Source: Thermococcus eurythermalis
GTDB taxonomy: Archaea > Methanobacteriota_B > Thermococci > Thermococcales > Thermococcaceae
Length of the DNA: 64,000 bases
Direction: 5' to 3'
NCBI RefSeq assembly: GCF_000769655.1
Contig: NZ_CP008887.1
Location: 496,001-560,000 of the forward strand
Shown: in pieces, positions 43,159 through 52,150 of the stretch
Layout of the letters: the number at the start of each line of letters is the position of its first letter
How positions within the stretch are numbered: the stretch's first letter is position 1
Program-made: the position numbers and the translations under genes
The notes under the pieces: generated by a model
The model's database searches: none
What the model saw: the letters and a program-made list of their open reading frames with translations, nothing else
Told to the model about the DNA's origin: nothing

Positions 43159-44046
43159 TCAGGCCTCCCTTCTGACGTCCTCGAAGTACGCTATTACCCT
43201 CTCTGCCATTTCCCTGGAGCGTATCCGTACGCTCACCTCGTGGTTCCAGTACAGGGCGCTCTCGCTCCAGTTGTGGCTCCCGATGAAAACTATTTCGCCG
43301 TCAACAACTATGACCTTTGCGTGGAGGGTCGTTTGGGGTGAGTCAAAGGAAACATCTACTCCGTTGGAGCGGAGGTACTCGTAGGCCTCCCTGTTGTCTT
43401 CGAGGCTGTCTTCAAGGAGCACGTGGACTTCGACGCCCCTTCTCCTGGCGCTGACGAGGGCCCGTATGAGGTCGTTGGCCCAGTCAAAGCTGTCCCCTGG
43501 GTCGTACTTCATCAAGAACATCATAACGTATACACTCTCCCTGGAGTTATCTATTGCACTTATGGCCCTGCGGTAGTACTCTTCGTCAGGCAGAAGCTCA
43601 ACGCTTGTAGTGTTGCCGGACATGTTTTCAAGCCGCTCCCTGCAGGACTCCAGCTCCGCCGTTGTCTCCCTCAGTTTCTCCCGGGTTCTGGCTAGGTCGT
43701 CCTCGCATGCCTTCAAGCTTTTGCTTGTATTCCTCTGGCTTTCAACTTCCACTAGGCAGGCTTTGTAGCTCTCGCTGAGGTTTTTTAGTCTCTCCATCGT
43801 CTGGTTAAGGGCCTGCTGGAGTAGCAGTACCTGGCTATTGCACTTTGAGAGGTTCTCGGCAAGCTCCATCTCCGAGCTCCTGTTCTCCACGGGGACGATT
43901 TTAGTGGTCGTTGTTGTCTCTGTAACTGTCCTGTTCTTCTCGACGGTGACCGTCCCTGCGTTCTCAACTGTTTTCCCGCCGAGGCACCCTGCAGTGAGGA
44001 GTACCGCGGCGACTACTAACACCAGCACGTAGTTTTTTGCCCTCAT
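43159..44046 (-). CDS. Lipoprotein with coiled coil and single-HKD phospholipase D-like domain
   Basis: A 295-residue exported lipoprotein. The lipobox is LLTAGCLGG, followed by a Thr-rich stalk, a coiled coil (about residues 60-150) and a PLD-like domain with one HKD motif (HAKVIVVDGEIVFIGSHNWSESAL). Nuc-type nucleases with one HKD work as dimers, and the coiled coil could provide dimerisation. The likely role is a surface-bound nuclease or phosphodiesterase. ATG 44046 is chosen over earlier starts because it gives the signal peptide MRAKNYVLVLVVAAVLL. Confidence 0.85.
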   Translation of the reverse strand: MRAKNYVLVLVVAAVLLTAGCLGGKTVENAGTVTVEKNRTVTETTTTTKIVPVENRSSEMELAENLSKCNSQVLLLQQALNQTMERLKNLSESYKACLVEVESQRNTSKSLKACEDDLARTREKLRETTAELESCRERLENMSGNTTSVELLPDEEYYRRAISAIDNSRESVYVMMFLMKYDPGDSFDWANDLIRALVSARRRGVEVHVLLEDSLEDNREAYEYLRSNGVDVSFDSPQTTLHAKVIVVDGEIVFIGSHNWSESALYWNHEVSVRIRSREMAERVIAYFEDVRREA

Positions 44047-44113
44047 GGGGCGACCGTCCCCCGTGACATTTAAATAAATTACTTGCGGGTGAATAGTTGC
44101 CGTATAGTTGCCG

Positions 44114-44173
44114 TTTGGGATGATGAGTCTGGAGCCCCCTGAGCGGTGAGGAGGTTTCGCGGGGCTGACCGAG
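44114..44173 (+). ncRNA. Box C/D guide RNA candidate 4
   Basis: C ATGATGA (44120-44126), 12 nt, D' CTGA (44139-44142), 3 nt, C' GTGAGGA (44146-44152), 12 nt, D CTGA (44165-44168). All spacings are exact. The start codon of the next gene is at 44174, so the RNA either shares its leader or is processed from it. The guides are GTCTGGAGCCCC (D') and GGTTTCGCGGGG (D). No target was identified by eye. Confidence 0.78.
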
Positions 44174-44470
44174 ATGATAAAGAGGAAAATCTGCCGCGAG
44201 TACATCGAGGAGATTGAGAGGCTTGAGCGCTCCATCCGCGAGCTTGAGGAGGAGATAATAGAGCTTAGAATGCAGCTCAGGAGGAAGACCGAGGAAGCTA
44301 CAAACCTGAGCATCGAGAACGCCAGCCTGAGGCACAAGGTTGAAATGATGGAGAGGCGCGAAAGACAGCTGTTTGAGCTCCTCCAAAAGCTCAAGGTTCC
44401 GCTTGTGTACATAAATGAAGAGGAGTTCGAGGACGTGGACGTTGACCTTTCCCTTGACTCAAAGGAGTGA
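44174..44470 (+). CDS. Small coiled-coil protein, 98 aa
   Basis: A 98-residue protein that is almost entirely a heptad-repeat helix (RLERSIRELEEEIIELRMQL and onward to about residue 72), ending with an acidic tail (EEEFEDVDVDLSLDSKE). No family is recognised. It lies 56 bases upstream of alaS and 5 bases after the D box of guide RNA 4. No clear ribosome site precedes ATG 44174, since the guide RNA occupies that place. Confidence 0.65.
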   Translation: MIKRKICREYIEEIERLERSIRELEEEIIELRMQLRRKTEEATNLSIENASLRHKVEMMERRERQLFELLQKLKVPLVYINEEEFEDVDVDLSLDSKE

Positions 44471-44526
44471 GGGAAAGGTTAATTAGGAGCTCCCCTCTTT
44501 TTAGGTCAGCTTAAGGGGTGATGCTA

Positions 44527-47268
44527 ATGAGCATGGACATGACCACGAGAATGTTCAAAGAGGAAGGATGGATTAGAAAGCAGTGCCCCAAGTGCGGCAA
44601 GTACTTCTGGACGCTCGACCCTGACAGGGAGACCTGCGGCGACCCGCCGTGTGACGAGTACGGGTTCATCGGAAAGCCGGGCATTCCGAAGAAGTACACC
44701 CTCGACGAGATGCGCGAGAAGTTCCTGAGCTTCTTTGAGAAGCACGGCCACGGAAGGGTGAATCGCTACCCGGTTCTTCCGCGCTGGAGAGACGACGTCC
44801 TGCTCGTTGGAGCGAGCATAATGGACTTCCAGCCGTGGGTAATCAGCGGTGAGGCCGACCCTCCAGCCAACCCGCTCACCATAAGTCAGCCCTCGATAAG
44901 GTTCACAGACATTGACAACGTCGGAATAACGGGCAGACACTTCACGATTTTCGAGATGATGGCCCACCACGCCTTCAACTACCCGGGCAAGCCAATCTAC
45001 TGGATGGACGAGACCGTTGAGCTGGCCTTCGAGTTCTTCACGAAGGAGCTCGGCATGAAGCCAGAGGACATCACCTTCAAGGAGAACCCCTGGGCTGGTG
45101 GAGGAAACGCCGGGCCGGCGTTCGAGGTGCTCTACCGCGGTCTTGAGGTTGCAACGCTCGTCTTCATGCAGTACAAGAAGGCCCCCGAAAACGCCGACCC
45201 GAGCCAGGTGGTTGAGATAAAGGGCGACTACTACGTCCCGATGGAGACCCGCGTTGTTGACACCGGCTACGGCCTTGAGAGGCTCGTCTGGATGAGCCAC
45301 GGAACGCCTACCGCTTACGACGCCGTCCTCGGCTATGTCATCGAGCCCCTGAAGAAGATGGCCGGCGTTGAAAAGATAGACGAGAGAATTCTGATGGAGA
45401 ACTCCCGCCTCGCTGGAATATTCGACATCGAGGACATGGGCGACCTGCGTTACCTCCGCGAGCAGGTGGCGAAGCGCGTCGGCATAACCGTCGAGGAGCT
45501 TGAGAAGGCCGTTAGGCCCTACGAGCTCATCTACGCCATAGCCGACCACACCAAGGCCCTGACATTCATGCTCGCCGACGGTGTAATCCCGTCCAACGTT
45601 AAGGCAGGCTATTTAGCTAGGCTCCTCATAAGGAAGAGCATAAGACATCTGAGGGAGCTCGGCCTCGAAGTTCCGCTCGCTGAAATCGTCGCGATGCACA
45701 TAAAGGAGCTCTCACCGACGTTCCCCGAGTTCAAGGAGATGGAAGATGTTATTCTCGACATAATCAACGTCGAGGAGAAGCGCTATCAGGAGACCCTCAA
45801 GAGGGGAAGCGACCTCGTCAAGCGCGAGATAGCGAAGCTCAAGAAGAAGGGCATCAACGAGCTCCCGCTTGAGAAGCTGATACTGTTCTACGAGAGCCAC
45901 GGCCTTACCCCTGAGATAGTGGCAGAAGTGGCGCAGAAAGAGGGCATAACGGTCGAGATTCCGGACAACTTCTACACGCTCGTGGCTAAACAGGCCGAGA
46001 AAACCGAGAAGAAGACCGCCGCTGAATACGTCGTTGACTTCGAGCTGGTCAAGGATTTGCCCGAGACGAGGACGCTCTACTACGAGGACCCGTTCATGAA
46101 GGAGTTCGATGCCGAGGTTCTCAAGGTCATAGACGACTGGGTCGTGCTCAACCAGACGGCCCTCTATCCGGAGGGTGGCGGTCAGCCCTACGACACCGGA
46201 ACGCTTGAGGTTAACGGAGAGGAAGTCAGGGTCACCAACGTCCAGAAGGTCGGGAGGGTAATCCTCCACAGGGTCGAGAGGCCGGAGCTCTTCAAGCCGG
46301 GCGTTAAAGTTCACGGGAAGCTCGACTGGGACAGGAGAATACAGCACATGCGCCACCACACGGGAACGCACGTCCTCATGGGAGCTCTCGTCAGAGTCTT
46401 AGGAAAGCACGTCTGGCAAGCTGGAAGTCAGCTCCACACCGACTGGGCGAGGCTGGACATAAGTCACTACAAGCGCATCACCGAGGAGGAACTTAGAGAA
46501 ATCGAGCGCCTCGCCAACCGCGTCGTCATGGAGAACAGGGAGGTGACCTGGGAGTGGCTTCCGAGGACCGAAGCAGAAATGAAGTACGGCTTCCGCCTCT
46601 ACCAGGGTGGCGTCGTTCCCGGAAGAACGATAAGGGTCGTTAAAATAGAGGACTGGGACGTTCAGGCCTGTGGTGGAACGCACCTGCCGAACACCGGTCT
46701 AATAGGCCCGATTAAGATCCTGAGGACCGAGCGCATACAGGACGGCGTTGAGAGAATAATATTCGCCGCCGGAGAGGCCGCTGTTGACTGGATGCAAGAG
46801 ACGGAGAGGCTCCTCAAGAAGACCGCTGAAATCTTCCGCGTTCCAGTGGAGAAGGTGCCAGAAACCGCGGAGAGGTTCTTCAACGAGTGGAAGGAGGCCA
46901 GGAAGGAGGTCGAGAAGCTCAGGAAAGAGTTAGCCAAGCTCCTCGTCTACGAGCTCGAAGACAAGGCCGAGAAGGTCGGCGGGGTGGAGTTCATAGGTGC
47001 AGTTGTCGAGGGCACGATGGACGACCTCCGCGAGGCCGCCAACAGGCTCAGGAAGGAGAAGAGGGTTGTAGTCCTCATCAGCAGGGAGGGCCACTTTGTC
47101 GTTGCCGTTGGCGACGGCCTTGACCTTAAGGCTGAGGAGCTGGCGAAAATAATAACCTCCGTCGCTGGCGGTGGCGGTGGCGGAAGGAAAGAGCTCGCCC
47201 AGGGCAGGATAAAGAACCCGCTGAAGGCCGAGGAGGCGATAGAGGAGGTCAAGAAGAGGCTCGGGTGA
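44527..47268 (+). CDS. alaS: Alanyl-tRNA synthetase
   Basis: A 913-residue archaeal-type AlaRS. An N-terminal zinc ribbon ([23 protein letters not shown]) is followed by the class II core, an editing domain with [12 protein letters not shown] and [12 protein letters not shown] (the HxxxH and CxxxH zinc sites), and a C-terminal domain ending [18 protein letters not shown] 44527 is chosen because GGGGTGAT lies 4 bases upstream. It charges tRNA-Ala and clears mischarged Ser and Gly. Confidence 0.97.
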   Translation: MSMDMTTRMFKEEGWIRKQCPKCGKYFWTLDPDRETCGDPPCDEYGFIGKPGIPKKYTLDEMREKFLSFFEKHGHGRVNRYPVLPRWRDDVLLVGASIMDFQPWVISGEADPPANPLTISQPSIRFTDIDNVGITGRHFTIFEMMAHHAFNYPGKPIYWMDETVELAFEFFTKELGMKPEDITFKENPWAGGGNAGPAFEVLYRGLEVATLVFMQYKKAPENADPSQVVEIKGDYYVPMETRVVDTGYGLERLVWMSHGTPTAYDAVLGYVIEPLKKMAGVEKIDERILMENSRLAGIFDIEDMGDLRYLREQVAKRVGITVEELEKAVRPYELIYAIADHTKALTFMLADGVIPSNVKAGYLARLLIRKSIRHLRELGLEVPLAEIVAMHIKELSPTFPEFKEMEDVILDIINVEEKRYQETLKRGSDLVKREIAKLKKKGINELPLEKLILFYESHGLTPEIVAEVAQKEGITVEIPDNFYTLVAKQAEKTEKKTAAEYVVDFELVKDLPETRTLYYEDPFMKEFDAEVLKVIDDWVVLNQTALYPEGGGQPYDTGTLEVNGEEVRVTNVQKVGRVILHRVERPELFKPGVKVHGKLDWDRRIQHMRHHTGTHVLMGALVRVLGKHVWQAGSQLHTDWARLDISHYKRITEEELREIERLANRVVMENREVTWEWLPRTEAEMKYGFRLYQGGVVPGRTIRVVKIEDWDVQACGGTHLPNTGLIGPIKILRTERIQDGVERIIFAAGEAAVDWMQETERLLKKTAEIFRVPVEKVPETAERFFNEWKEARKEVEKLRKELAKLLVYELEDKAEKVGGVEFIGAVVEGTMDDLREAANRLRKEKRVVVLISREGHFVVAVGDGLDLKAEELAKIITSVAGGGGGGRKELAQGRIKNPLKAEEAIEEVKKRLG

Positions 47269-47336
47269 GCTTTGGTGAATGTCCTTTGAGAAGCCGTTAT
47301 CTTTTTAAATCCTCTCTCTAACTTTTCTCGGTTGAA

Positions 47337-48134
47337 ATGAGGGACGGCCTTAGAATAGTCCGCGAGTTCTTCGAGGTTCAGAGGGCGATCTTTTTCAGCT
47401 ACCGCTGGGATGTGGTCAGCTATCTGATAGGCCTTCTAATCCAGGTTGTGGTGATGGGGATATTCGCCAGTCTGGTGACTATAAATGCGAACATCGAGCA
47501 GTACGGAACCGACTCATTCCTACAGTTCTTTCTGATAGGCTTCATCGTGCATAACATAATATTCCTTCCGCGGGGTAGCCTTTCCAAGCTCCTGATTGGG
47601 CGGAGCTTCCCAATGCTCTACGCCTCTCCAGCAGGAATGGTGGCGATCTTCGTGGGGATAAACGCTTGGAACGTCGTCTGGAGCCTTATGATAATGGGTC
47701 TGATAACGGCAGTCTTCGTTTTCTTCTACGGCTTGGTCATACACATCAACCTCGGTGCTTTGCTTGTTATCCTCGCGGGCTTCACCCTCACTTTCGCCCT
47801 TGAACTTTTTTCAGCGGGCTTTCGGGCCGCAACTAAAGCCAGACAGGATCCCATAAACTGGTTTCTGAACCTCACGTCTCAGCTCGTTAGTGGTCTTTAC
47901 TTTCCACCCCAAGTTCTCCCTTGGTGGCTCCAGCCTATTTCCAAGATACACCCCGAGAGGTACATTCTTGAGATGGCCAGGCTGACTATGGGCGGGGGCT
48001 ATTCAGTGTCCCAGATCTGGCCCAGCTTCGTTAACCTCGTCATCACCACTGGGGTCATGCTGGTCGTTGGCGTAGCGATGTTCCGCTGGGGGGTCGGCAA
48101 GGCGATGCAACTGGGCACCCTCGGGCACGTCTGA
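47337..48134 (+). CDS. ABC-2 type transporter permease
   Basis: A 265-residue protein with six membrane segments in the ABC-2 arrangement (FIVHNIIFLPRGSLSKLLIG, GLYFPPQVLPWWLQPISKIHP). The conserved loop before the last helices marks the family. CTTTTTAAAT lies about 28 bases before ATG 47337. It is followed after 9 bases by its ATPase. Substrate unknown. It could serve the peptide cluster downstream, but its composition is that of the core genome. Confidence 0.88.
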   Translation: MRDGLRIVREFFEVQRAIFFSYRWDVVSYLIGLLIQVVVMGIFASLVTINANIEQYGTDSFLQFFLIGFIVHNIIFLPRGSLSKLLIGRSFPMLYASPAGMVAIFVGINAWNVVWSLMIMGLITAVFVFFYGLVIHINLGALLVILAGFTLTFALELFSAGFRAATKARQDPINWFLNLTSQLVSGLYFPPQVLPWWLQPISKIHPERYILEMARLTMGGGYSVSQIWPSFVNLVITTGVMLVVGVAMFRWGVGKAMQLGTLGHV

Positions 48135-48143
48135 GGTGGTCAG

Positions 48144-49136
48144 ATGATAGAGGCGGAGCACCTGACCAAGTACTATCCTCCCCCGTTCCGGGGCTTCTTC
48201 GACCTGAAGAGCATAAAGGACTTTCTAGGTAAGCCGAGGGAGGAGATTCCGGCCCTAGTGGATTTGAACTTCAGGGTTCGGGAGGGGGAAATATTCGGCC
48301 TCCTCGGCCCGAACGGTGCGGGAAAGACGACCCTCTGTAAAATTGCCAACGGCCTGCTGGAGCCGAGTTCTGGGAGGTTGCTCATAGACGGCCATGACAG
48401 CTTCCGGGAGCACGGCAAGGTTGCGGGCAAGATGTTCACGGTTTTCACTGGCGAGAGGGACATGTGGGGCATATTCCAGTGGCGTTTAAGCATTCAGAGG
48501 AACCTCCGGTTCATTGCGAGGCTCTGGAAGGTTCCGGAGGGGGAGATAGGGGAGCGCATAGAGTACGCGCTCAAGCTGTTGAACCTGTGGGAGAAGAGGG
48601 ACGAGTGGTACCAGAAGCTCTCGGCCGGAATGAAGCAGAAGGTTTACATCGCCTCCGCCTTGGTGGTGAGGCCGAAGTACCTCATACTCGACGAGCCGAC
48701 GGTTTTTCTCGACGTCATAACCAAGGGTGAGATACACGACGCGATACTGACTATGGCAAGGGACTTCAGGACCACGGTCCTGCTCACCACCCACGATCTA
48801 GGGGAGGCCGAGAAGCTGAGTGACAGGGTTCTGCTCTTCAACAAGAGGCCTATCCTGGAGGGAAAGCCCGAGGAGATAAGTAGAAAGCTTAGGGTTCCAG
48901 TTGATAAGAAGGTTGTGGCCCTGGTGGAGGGAAAATTCGACTGCAACTGTGACGGTCTTGTGAAGTGCACCTTTAAGAACGGCTATACTCATCTCGTTGC
49001 GTATCTTAAGGTTGACGAAGTTGATGAGTTCGTGAGGTTTCTCTCCTTGAAAGGTGCCCTTCAGATTAAGGTGGAGGATCTATCACTTGAGGACGTGTTT
49101 TTACTTATCTTTGATAATAGGTTATTTGGGGGATGA
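48144..49136 (+). CDS. ABC transporter ATP-binding protein
   Basis: A 330-residue ATPase: LLGPNGAGKTTLCKI is Walker A, KLSAGMKQKVYIASAL is the signature, LILDEPTVFLDV is Walker B and TTHDLGEAEKL holds the switch His. A C-terminal extension of about 90 residues (DCNCDGLVKC at its centre) may be regulatory. It pairs with the ABC-2 permease just upstream. Its end marks the left edge of the AT-rich region. Confidence 0.92.
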   Translation: MIEAEHLTKYYPPPFRGFFDLKSIKDFLGKPREEIPALVDLNFRVREGEIFGLLGPNGAGKTTLCKIANGLLEPSSGRLLIDGHDSFREHGKVAGKMFTVFTGERDMWGIFQWRLSIQRNLRFIARLWKVPEGEIGERIEYALKLLNLWEKRDEWYQKLSAGMKQKVYIASALVVRPKYLILDEPTVFLDVITKGEIHDAILTMARDFRTTVLLTTHDLGEAEKLSDRVLLFNKRPILEGKPEEISRKLRVPVDKKVVALVEGKFDCNCDGLVKCTFKNGYTHLVAYLKVDEVDEFVRFLSLKGALQIKVEDLSLEDVFLLIFDNRLFGG

Positions 49137-49184
49137 TGATTTTTCGTGGAATTTCTGTAAATTTGTTGAACAATTGGTAATAAC

Positions 49185-50135
49185 CTATAATGGATTTTTG
49201 GAGCTTTTGAAGTATTCTCTTATGAATACCTCTCTCAGATGGGGTGGTGCTTTTAGGAGGGCTTCGACTAGTTGTTTTTGAAAGTTGATTTGCTGGGGAA
49301 CTCCGGTTTTTTCAAACTCTTCTTTGAATGGTTTTCCATACTTTATAGACCTGAAGAGAGCATGGGAGGAAATTATGGAGGGTCTTATTCCTTCGCCAGT
49401 TAGGGGGTACACTGCCCCCAGCGCCTCTCCTATAACTGGATACTTAAAATTGTACAACTCCTCTTTTATGCCTCCGGCATAAATGTGTGCGCCTTCTTTT
49501 CTTTCAATTTTTGTGTATCTAAAACGCTCATCATTTTTAATGAAAGAGTCAAGTCTCGCTTTCAATTCGTCATGGCTTAAAAATCCTCCAATGCCCACAT
49601 CTGCTTTATTTCCTCGTGGGAATACCCAGATGTAGCCGACGAAATCAGTGTAAAACCTAATTTCTATAATATCATCTTCGATTTTGGCATCTTTAAGTAT
49701 ATATTGGTACGTCAGAAACTTCCACTTGCTTTCATTATGAAATATGCTTCCTGTTGCAATCACAGTGATATCACCGTCTCTCGTTCTTAGTTCTGGCTCT
49801 TGTCCCTTAAATTTGATGGATTTGCCTAGTTTAACGTCCACTCCATCCAAAAGCCATTTAATGAATGATGGTTTGTTGAGTATATACCCCTGCGGTAATC
49901 TTTGATAATTTTCACTCAGTAGCTTATTGTTAAGATATATCTTTTGTCCATATATCTTGTTTAAAATGACTTCCTCTGGAATTTTGATATATTTTTCCAA
50001 ACTTCTTGGAACTGCCCAAGCACAGGGTTTTGCTCCGGGGGATTTCCTTATTTCATAACCTCTTACTTTAAATTCATCTTTAAGGTAGTAAGCTAAAGAT
50101 GCCCCTGCCGGTCCTACACCAACTATGTGAATCAT
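49185..50135 (-). CDS. FAD-dependent oxidoreductase, geranylgeranyl-reductase-like
   Basis: A 316-residue flavoprotein. HIVGVGPAGASLAYYLKDEF is the FAD-binding motif. KPCAWAVPRSLEKY resembles the Cys-containing KPCG motif of archaeal geranylgeranyl reductases, and VFPRGNKADVGIGG plus AVYPLTGEGIRPSI are the later FAD contacts of the group. It is shorter than typical lipid reductases (about 390-450 residues). It is divergent from the peptide genes and AT-rich like them. It may reduce an isoprenoid or oxidise a peptide side chain; a role in peptide tailoring is inference. ATG 50135 is chosen with GTGATG upstream. Confidence 0.8.
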   Translation of the reverse strand: MIHIVGVGPAGASLAYYLKDEFKVRGYEIRKSPGAKPCAWAVPRSLEKYIKIPEEVILNKIYGQKIYLNNKLLSENYQRLPQGYILNKPSFIKWLLDGVDVKLGKSIKFKGQEPELRTRDGDITVIATGSIFHNESKWKFLTYQYILKDAKIEDDIIEIRFYTDFVGYIWVFPRGNKADVGIGGFLSHDELKARLDSFIKNDERFRYTKIERKEGAHIYAGGIKEELYNFKYPVIGEALGAVYPLTGEGIRPSIISSHALFRSIKYGKPFKEEFEKTGVPQQINFQKQLVEALLKAPPHLREVFIREYFKSSKNPL

Positions 50136-50288
50136 TGGCATCACTTATTCTAATTGGACAAATAACTTATTAATTAAGTTTTTGCTAAACCTTTTGCCAG
50201 TATGACACAAGGAAAAAAAAAGATTTTCAACATACTTACAACATTAAGAGCGAAAAAGTTAAATACGATATAGTGACTAATATGAAAC

Positions 50289-50311
50289 GCAAAAACTTAA
50301 TGGAGGTGATG
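50289..50311 (+). repeat. Leader repeat, copy 1 (before peptide 1)
   Basis: Twenty-three bases identical to 50492-50514, including AAAAACTTAATGG and the GGAGGTGAT ribosome site. It places the start of peptide 1 at ATG 50316 (5-base spacing), not ATG 50313. Confidence 0.85.
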
Positions 50312-50315
50312 TATG

Positions 50316-50426
50316 ATGGAGAAGCCGGAGTATGAACTGCCAAAAGTTAGGGTTTTATCTGAGGAGGGGGTTCAACCAGAGGGATGCTTCGGAGGCTCGA
50401 TATCAGATCCCTGTTGTAACGACTGA
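50316..50426 (+). CDS. Predicted RiPP precursor peptide 1, 36 aa
   Basis: A 36-residue peptide. It begins MEKPEYELPKVRVLSEEG and ends PEGCFGG then SISDPCCND. Cys residues are at 24, 33 and 34. It aligns without gaps with peptide 2: shared MEKxxYExPKV, then LSE, P-x-GCxGGxI and CCxD. The first half looks like a leader recognised by PqqD and the second half like a Cys/Gly core. The ribosome site GGAGGTGAT is very strong and 5 bases away. A radical SAM enzyme and PqqD follow. The modification (Cys-to-carbon thioether) is inference; no protease site is obvious. Confidence 0.8.
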   Translation: MEKPEYELPKVRVLSEEGVQPEGCFGGSISDPCCND

Positions 50427-50491
50427 ATGAATGTGTAATGTGTTATCTTTGAATTTTTCCTAATATCTTTCAGTAGTCAGTAAATCGTAAT

Positions 50492-50514
50492 GCAAAAACT
50501 TAATGGAGGTGATG
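50492..50514 (+). repeat. Leader repeat, copy 2 (before peptide 2)
   Basis: Identical to 50289-50311 over 23 bases. It ends with the GGAGGTGAT ribosome site, 5 bases before ATG 50519. With the peptide similarity it shows a tandem duplication. Confidence 0.85.
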
Positions 50515-50518
50515 AGCT

Positions 50519-50629
50519 ATGGAGAAGTCGAAGTATGAACCGCCAAAGGTTATATCTCTGTCAGAAGACGACTGTGAACCAACAGGATGCCCGGGAGGTT
50601 GTATAAATGCGCAGTGCTGTTTTGACTAG
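50519..50629 (+). CDS. Predicted RiPP precursor peptide 2, 36 aa
   Basis: A 36-residue peptide beginning MEKSKYEPPKVISLSEDD and ending PTGCPGGCI then NAQCCFD. Cys residues are at 19, 24, 28, 33 and 34; three of these (24, 33, 34) are shared with peptide 1. The core contains GCPGGC and CC, which suits thioether crosslinks. It lies 92 bases after peptide 1 and 38 bases before the radical SAM gene. Both peptides keep the C-terminal Asp. The gene is too short for usual ORF cut-offs but is supported by its ribosome site, its twin and its context. Confidence 0.82.
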   Translation: MEKSKYEPPKVISLSEDDCEPTGCPGGCINAQCCFD

Positions 50630-50667
50630 TGGGGAGTTTTTCCTAGAAAAGTTGGGGGGTGTAATCC

Positions 50668-51867
50668 ATGGTCATGCTAGATTATCATGCATATAGTATA
50701 GGAGTTGAGTGGCATTTAACATTCAGGTGTAATCTTAATTGTGCTCACTGTTCAGTTGCTTCTTATAGAAATGAAGAGTTTATTAATAAGGTTTATAACT
50801 TGGGTGACTTAAAGAACATCCGTGAGTTGAGATACAGCGAGTGGATACCTTTCTTAGAAATGTTGGAAAAATCCCATTATACTGCAATTCGTGTAGTTTT
50901 CTCTCCTACAAATGGAGAGTCAACAGTACATCCTGATTTTGTGGATATATGGAACACATTGTCGGATATTAAAAATGTGTCGTCCTTGTGGATAGCTACT
51001 AATGGAACAATCTTATGGAAATATTTAGATAAGATGGATTTGACGAAACTGGGGCGTATTACCTTTAGTATTGATGGTGGAACTGCAGAAGTGCATGAAA
51101 AAATAAGGGGAAGAGGCACGTTTGATTCACTTTGGAAATCAATTGAACTTATTGATAGTTTGAAACATGATGATCCAGGCTTTTATCTTCAGGTAAACTA
51201 TGTTATTAATGGGTTAAATGCGGATTCTCTTAAGAATTTACCCCATCTATTTAGACACATAAAAAGCAAAGTAATCATAAATGTATTCCCAATTGACATT
51301 TCCAGTGGAAATGCTCGTGTTAATTATAAGTTATTGAGTATCTCCTGGGACGAAGTTGAAAAAAACTTCGCTAAAATGTACGCTGAACTAAAAAAAATTA
51401 ACTATGAACGAAACCAAGAAAACTTGCCCCCAATAAAGGTGTATATGCATGAGGTTTCTAGCAGAGTATTTCGGTTATTTAAACGTTTAAATGGTCTTTC
51501 ATTGAAAGATTTTAGCTTTAATATACAATCTACACAAAGCACTTGGAAAAGCTGTGCAGCATACAATAAAAGAAGAATATATTTGGATCCCTATGGGAAT
51601 GTGTACCCATGTGGCAAATTTGCAGAGCCAATATTTAGAAAAATTTTCTATGGGGAAAACGGGTATTATGCTGTCCCAAATATCATGGATGGGCTTGTTA
51701 CTATTGAGGACATCCTAAACTCTGAATTTTTTGTAATGGCGAGGAGGTGGATAGATGAGTTATATGAAAAAATACCATGTAGAAATTGCCCTTTAAAGAC
51801 TTCTTGTCCATTCTGCCCAGTAGCGGCATACTACGGAGGTGTCAAAGATGAATGTCTCAAAATTTAA
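50668..51867 (+). CDS. Radical SAM-SPASM peptide maturase
   Basis: A 399-residue radical SAM enzyme. CNLNCAHC (Cys21, 25, 28) binds the SAM cluster. The C-terminus has a full SPASM Cys set: Cys296 and Cys315 with GNVYPC (G-x4-C), then Cys371, 374, 380, 383 and 396 in CRNCPLKTSCPFC and DEC. SPASM enzymes crosslink or modify peptides using two auxiliary clusters, as in sactipeptide, ranthipeptide and PQQ pathways. GGGGGGTG lies 7 bases before ATG 50668. It overlaps the PqqD gene by 20 bases. The substrates are most likely the two peptides just upstream. The sequence is AT-rich. Confidence 0.92.
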   Translation: MVMLDYHAYSIGVEWHLTFRCNLNCAHCSVASYRNEEFINKVYNLGDLKNIRELRYSEWIPFLEMLEKSHYTAIRVVFSPTNGESTVHPDFVDIWNTLSDIKNVSSLWIATNGTILWKYLDKMDLTKLGRITFSIDGGTAEVHEKIRGRGTFDSLWKSIELIDSLKHDDPGFYLQVNYVINGLNADSLKNLPHLFRHIKSKVIINVFPIDISSGNARVNYKLLSISWDEVEKNFAKMYAELKKINYERNQENLPPIKVYMHEVSSRVFRLFKRLNGLSLKDFSFNIQSTQSTWKSCAAYNKRRIYLDPYGNVYPCGKFAEPIFRKIFYGENGYYAVPNIMDGLVTIEDILNSEFFVMARRWIDELYEKIPCRNCPLKTSCPFCPVAAYYGGVKDECLKI

Positions 51868-52105
51868 ATTAAAGGAGTTTTGTATTATTACCGAAGACAA
51901 TTTTTTAGTGAATCTCTCCACAGGAAGAGTATACGAACTTAATACTACGGCAAGAGATTTTATATCATTGTTGCAAGAAGGCAGAGACTTTGAGCAGGCA
52001 TGTCAGGAGATTTCAAGGAAATATTCTATCCCCCTAGAACAAGTTCGTAAAGATTTTTTGGAATTTGTGAATCAACTTAGAGAGCTTGAGATAATAGATC
52101 TGTAA
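51848..52105 (+). CDS. PqqD-like peptide-recognition protein
   Basis: An 85-residue protein with the PqqD pattern: NFLVNLSTGRVYELNTTARDFISLL, then ACQEISRKYSIPLEQVRKDFLEFVNQL. PqqD (RiPP recognition element) domains hold the leader of a precursor and present it to the maturase. ATG 51848 has GGAGGTG 6 bases upstream, within the end of the radical SAM gene, so the two proteins are cotranslated. A free-standing PqqD next to precursors strongly supports a RiPP pathway. Confidence 0.88.
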   Translation: MNVSKFKLKEFCIITEDNFLVNLSTGRVYELNTTARDFISLLQEGRDFEQACQEISRKYSIPLEQVRKDFLEFVNQLRELEIIDL

Positions 52106-52150
52106 CATAGTAACATATTTAGGACAATATACAGATTGAAGGTGAGCAAA

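Noticed and set aside
44524-45549. A 341-codon open frame on the minus strand.
   Set aside because: It lies opposite alaS, whose motifs are unambiguous; such frames are common opposite GC-rich genes.
50313-50315. ATG 50313 as start of precursor peptide 1.
   Set aside because: The next ATG (50316) has the same 5-base spacing to the ribosome site as peptide 2 and gives equal length and gap-free alignment.
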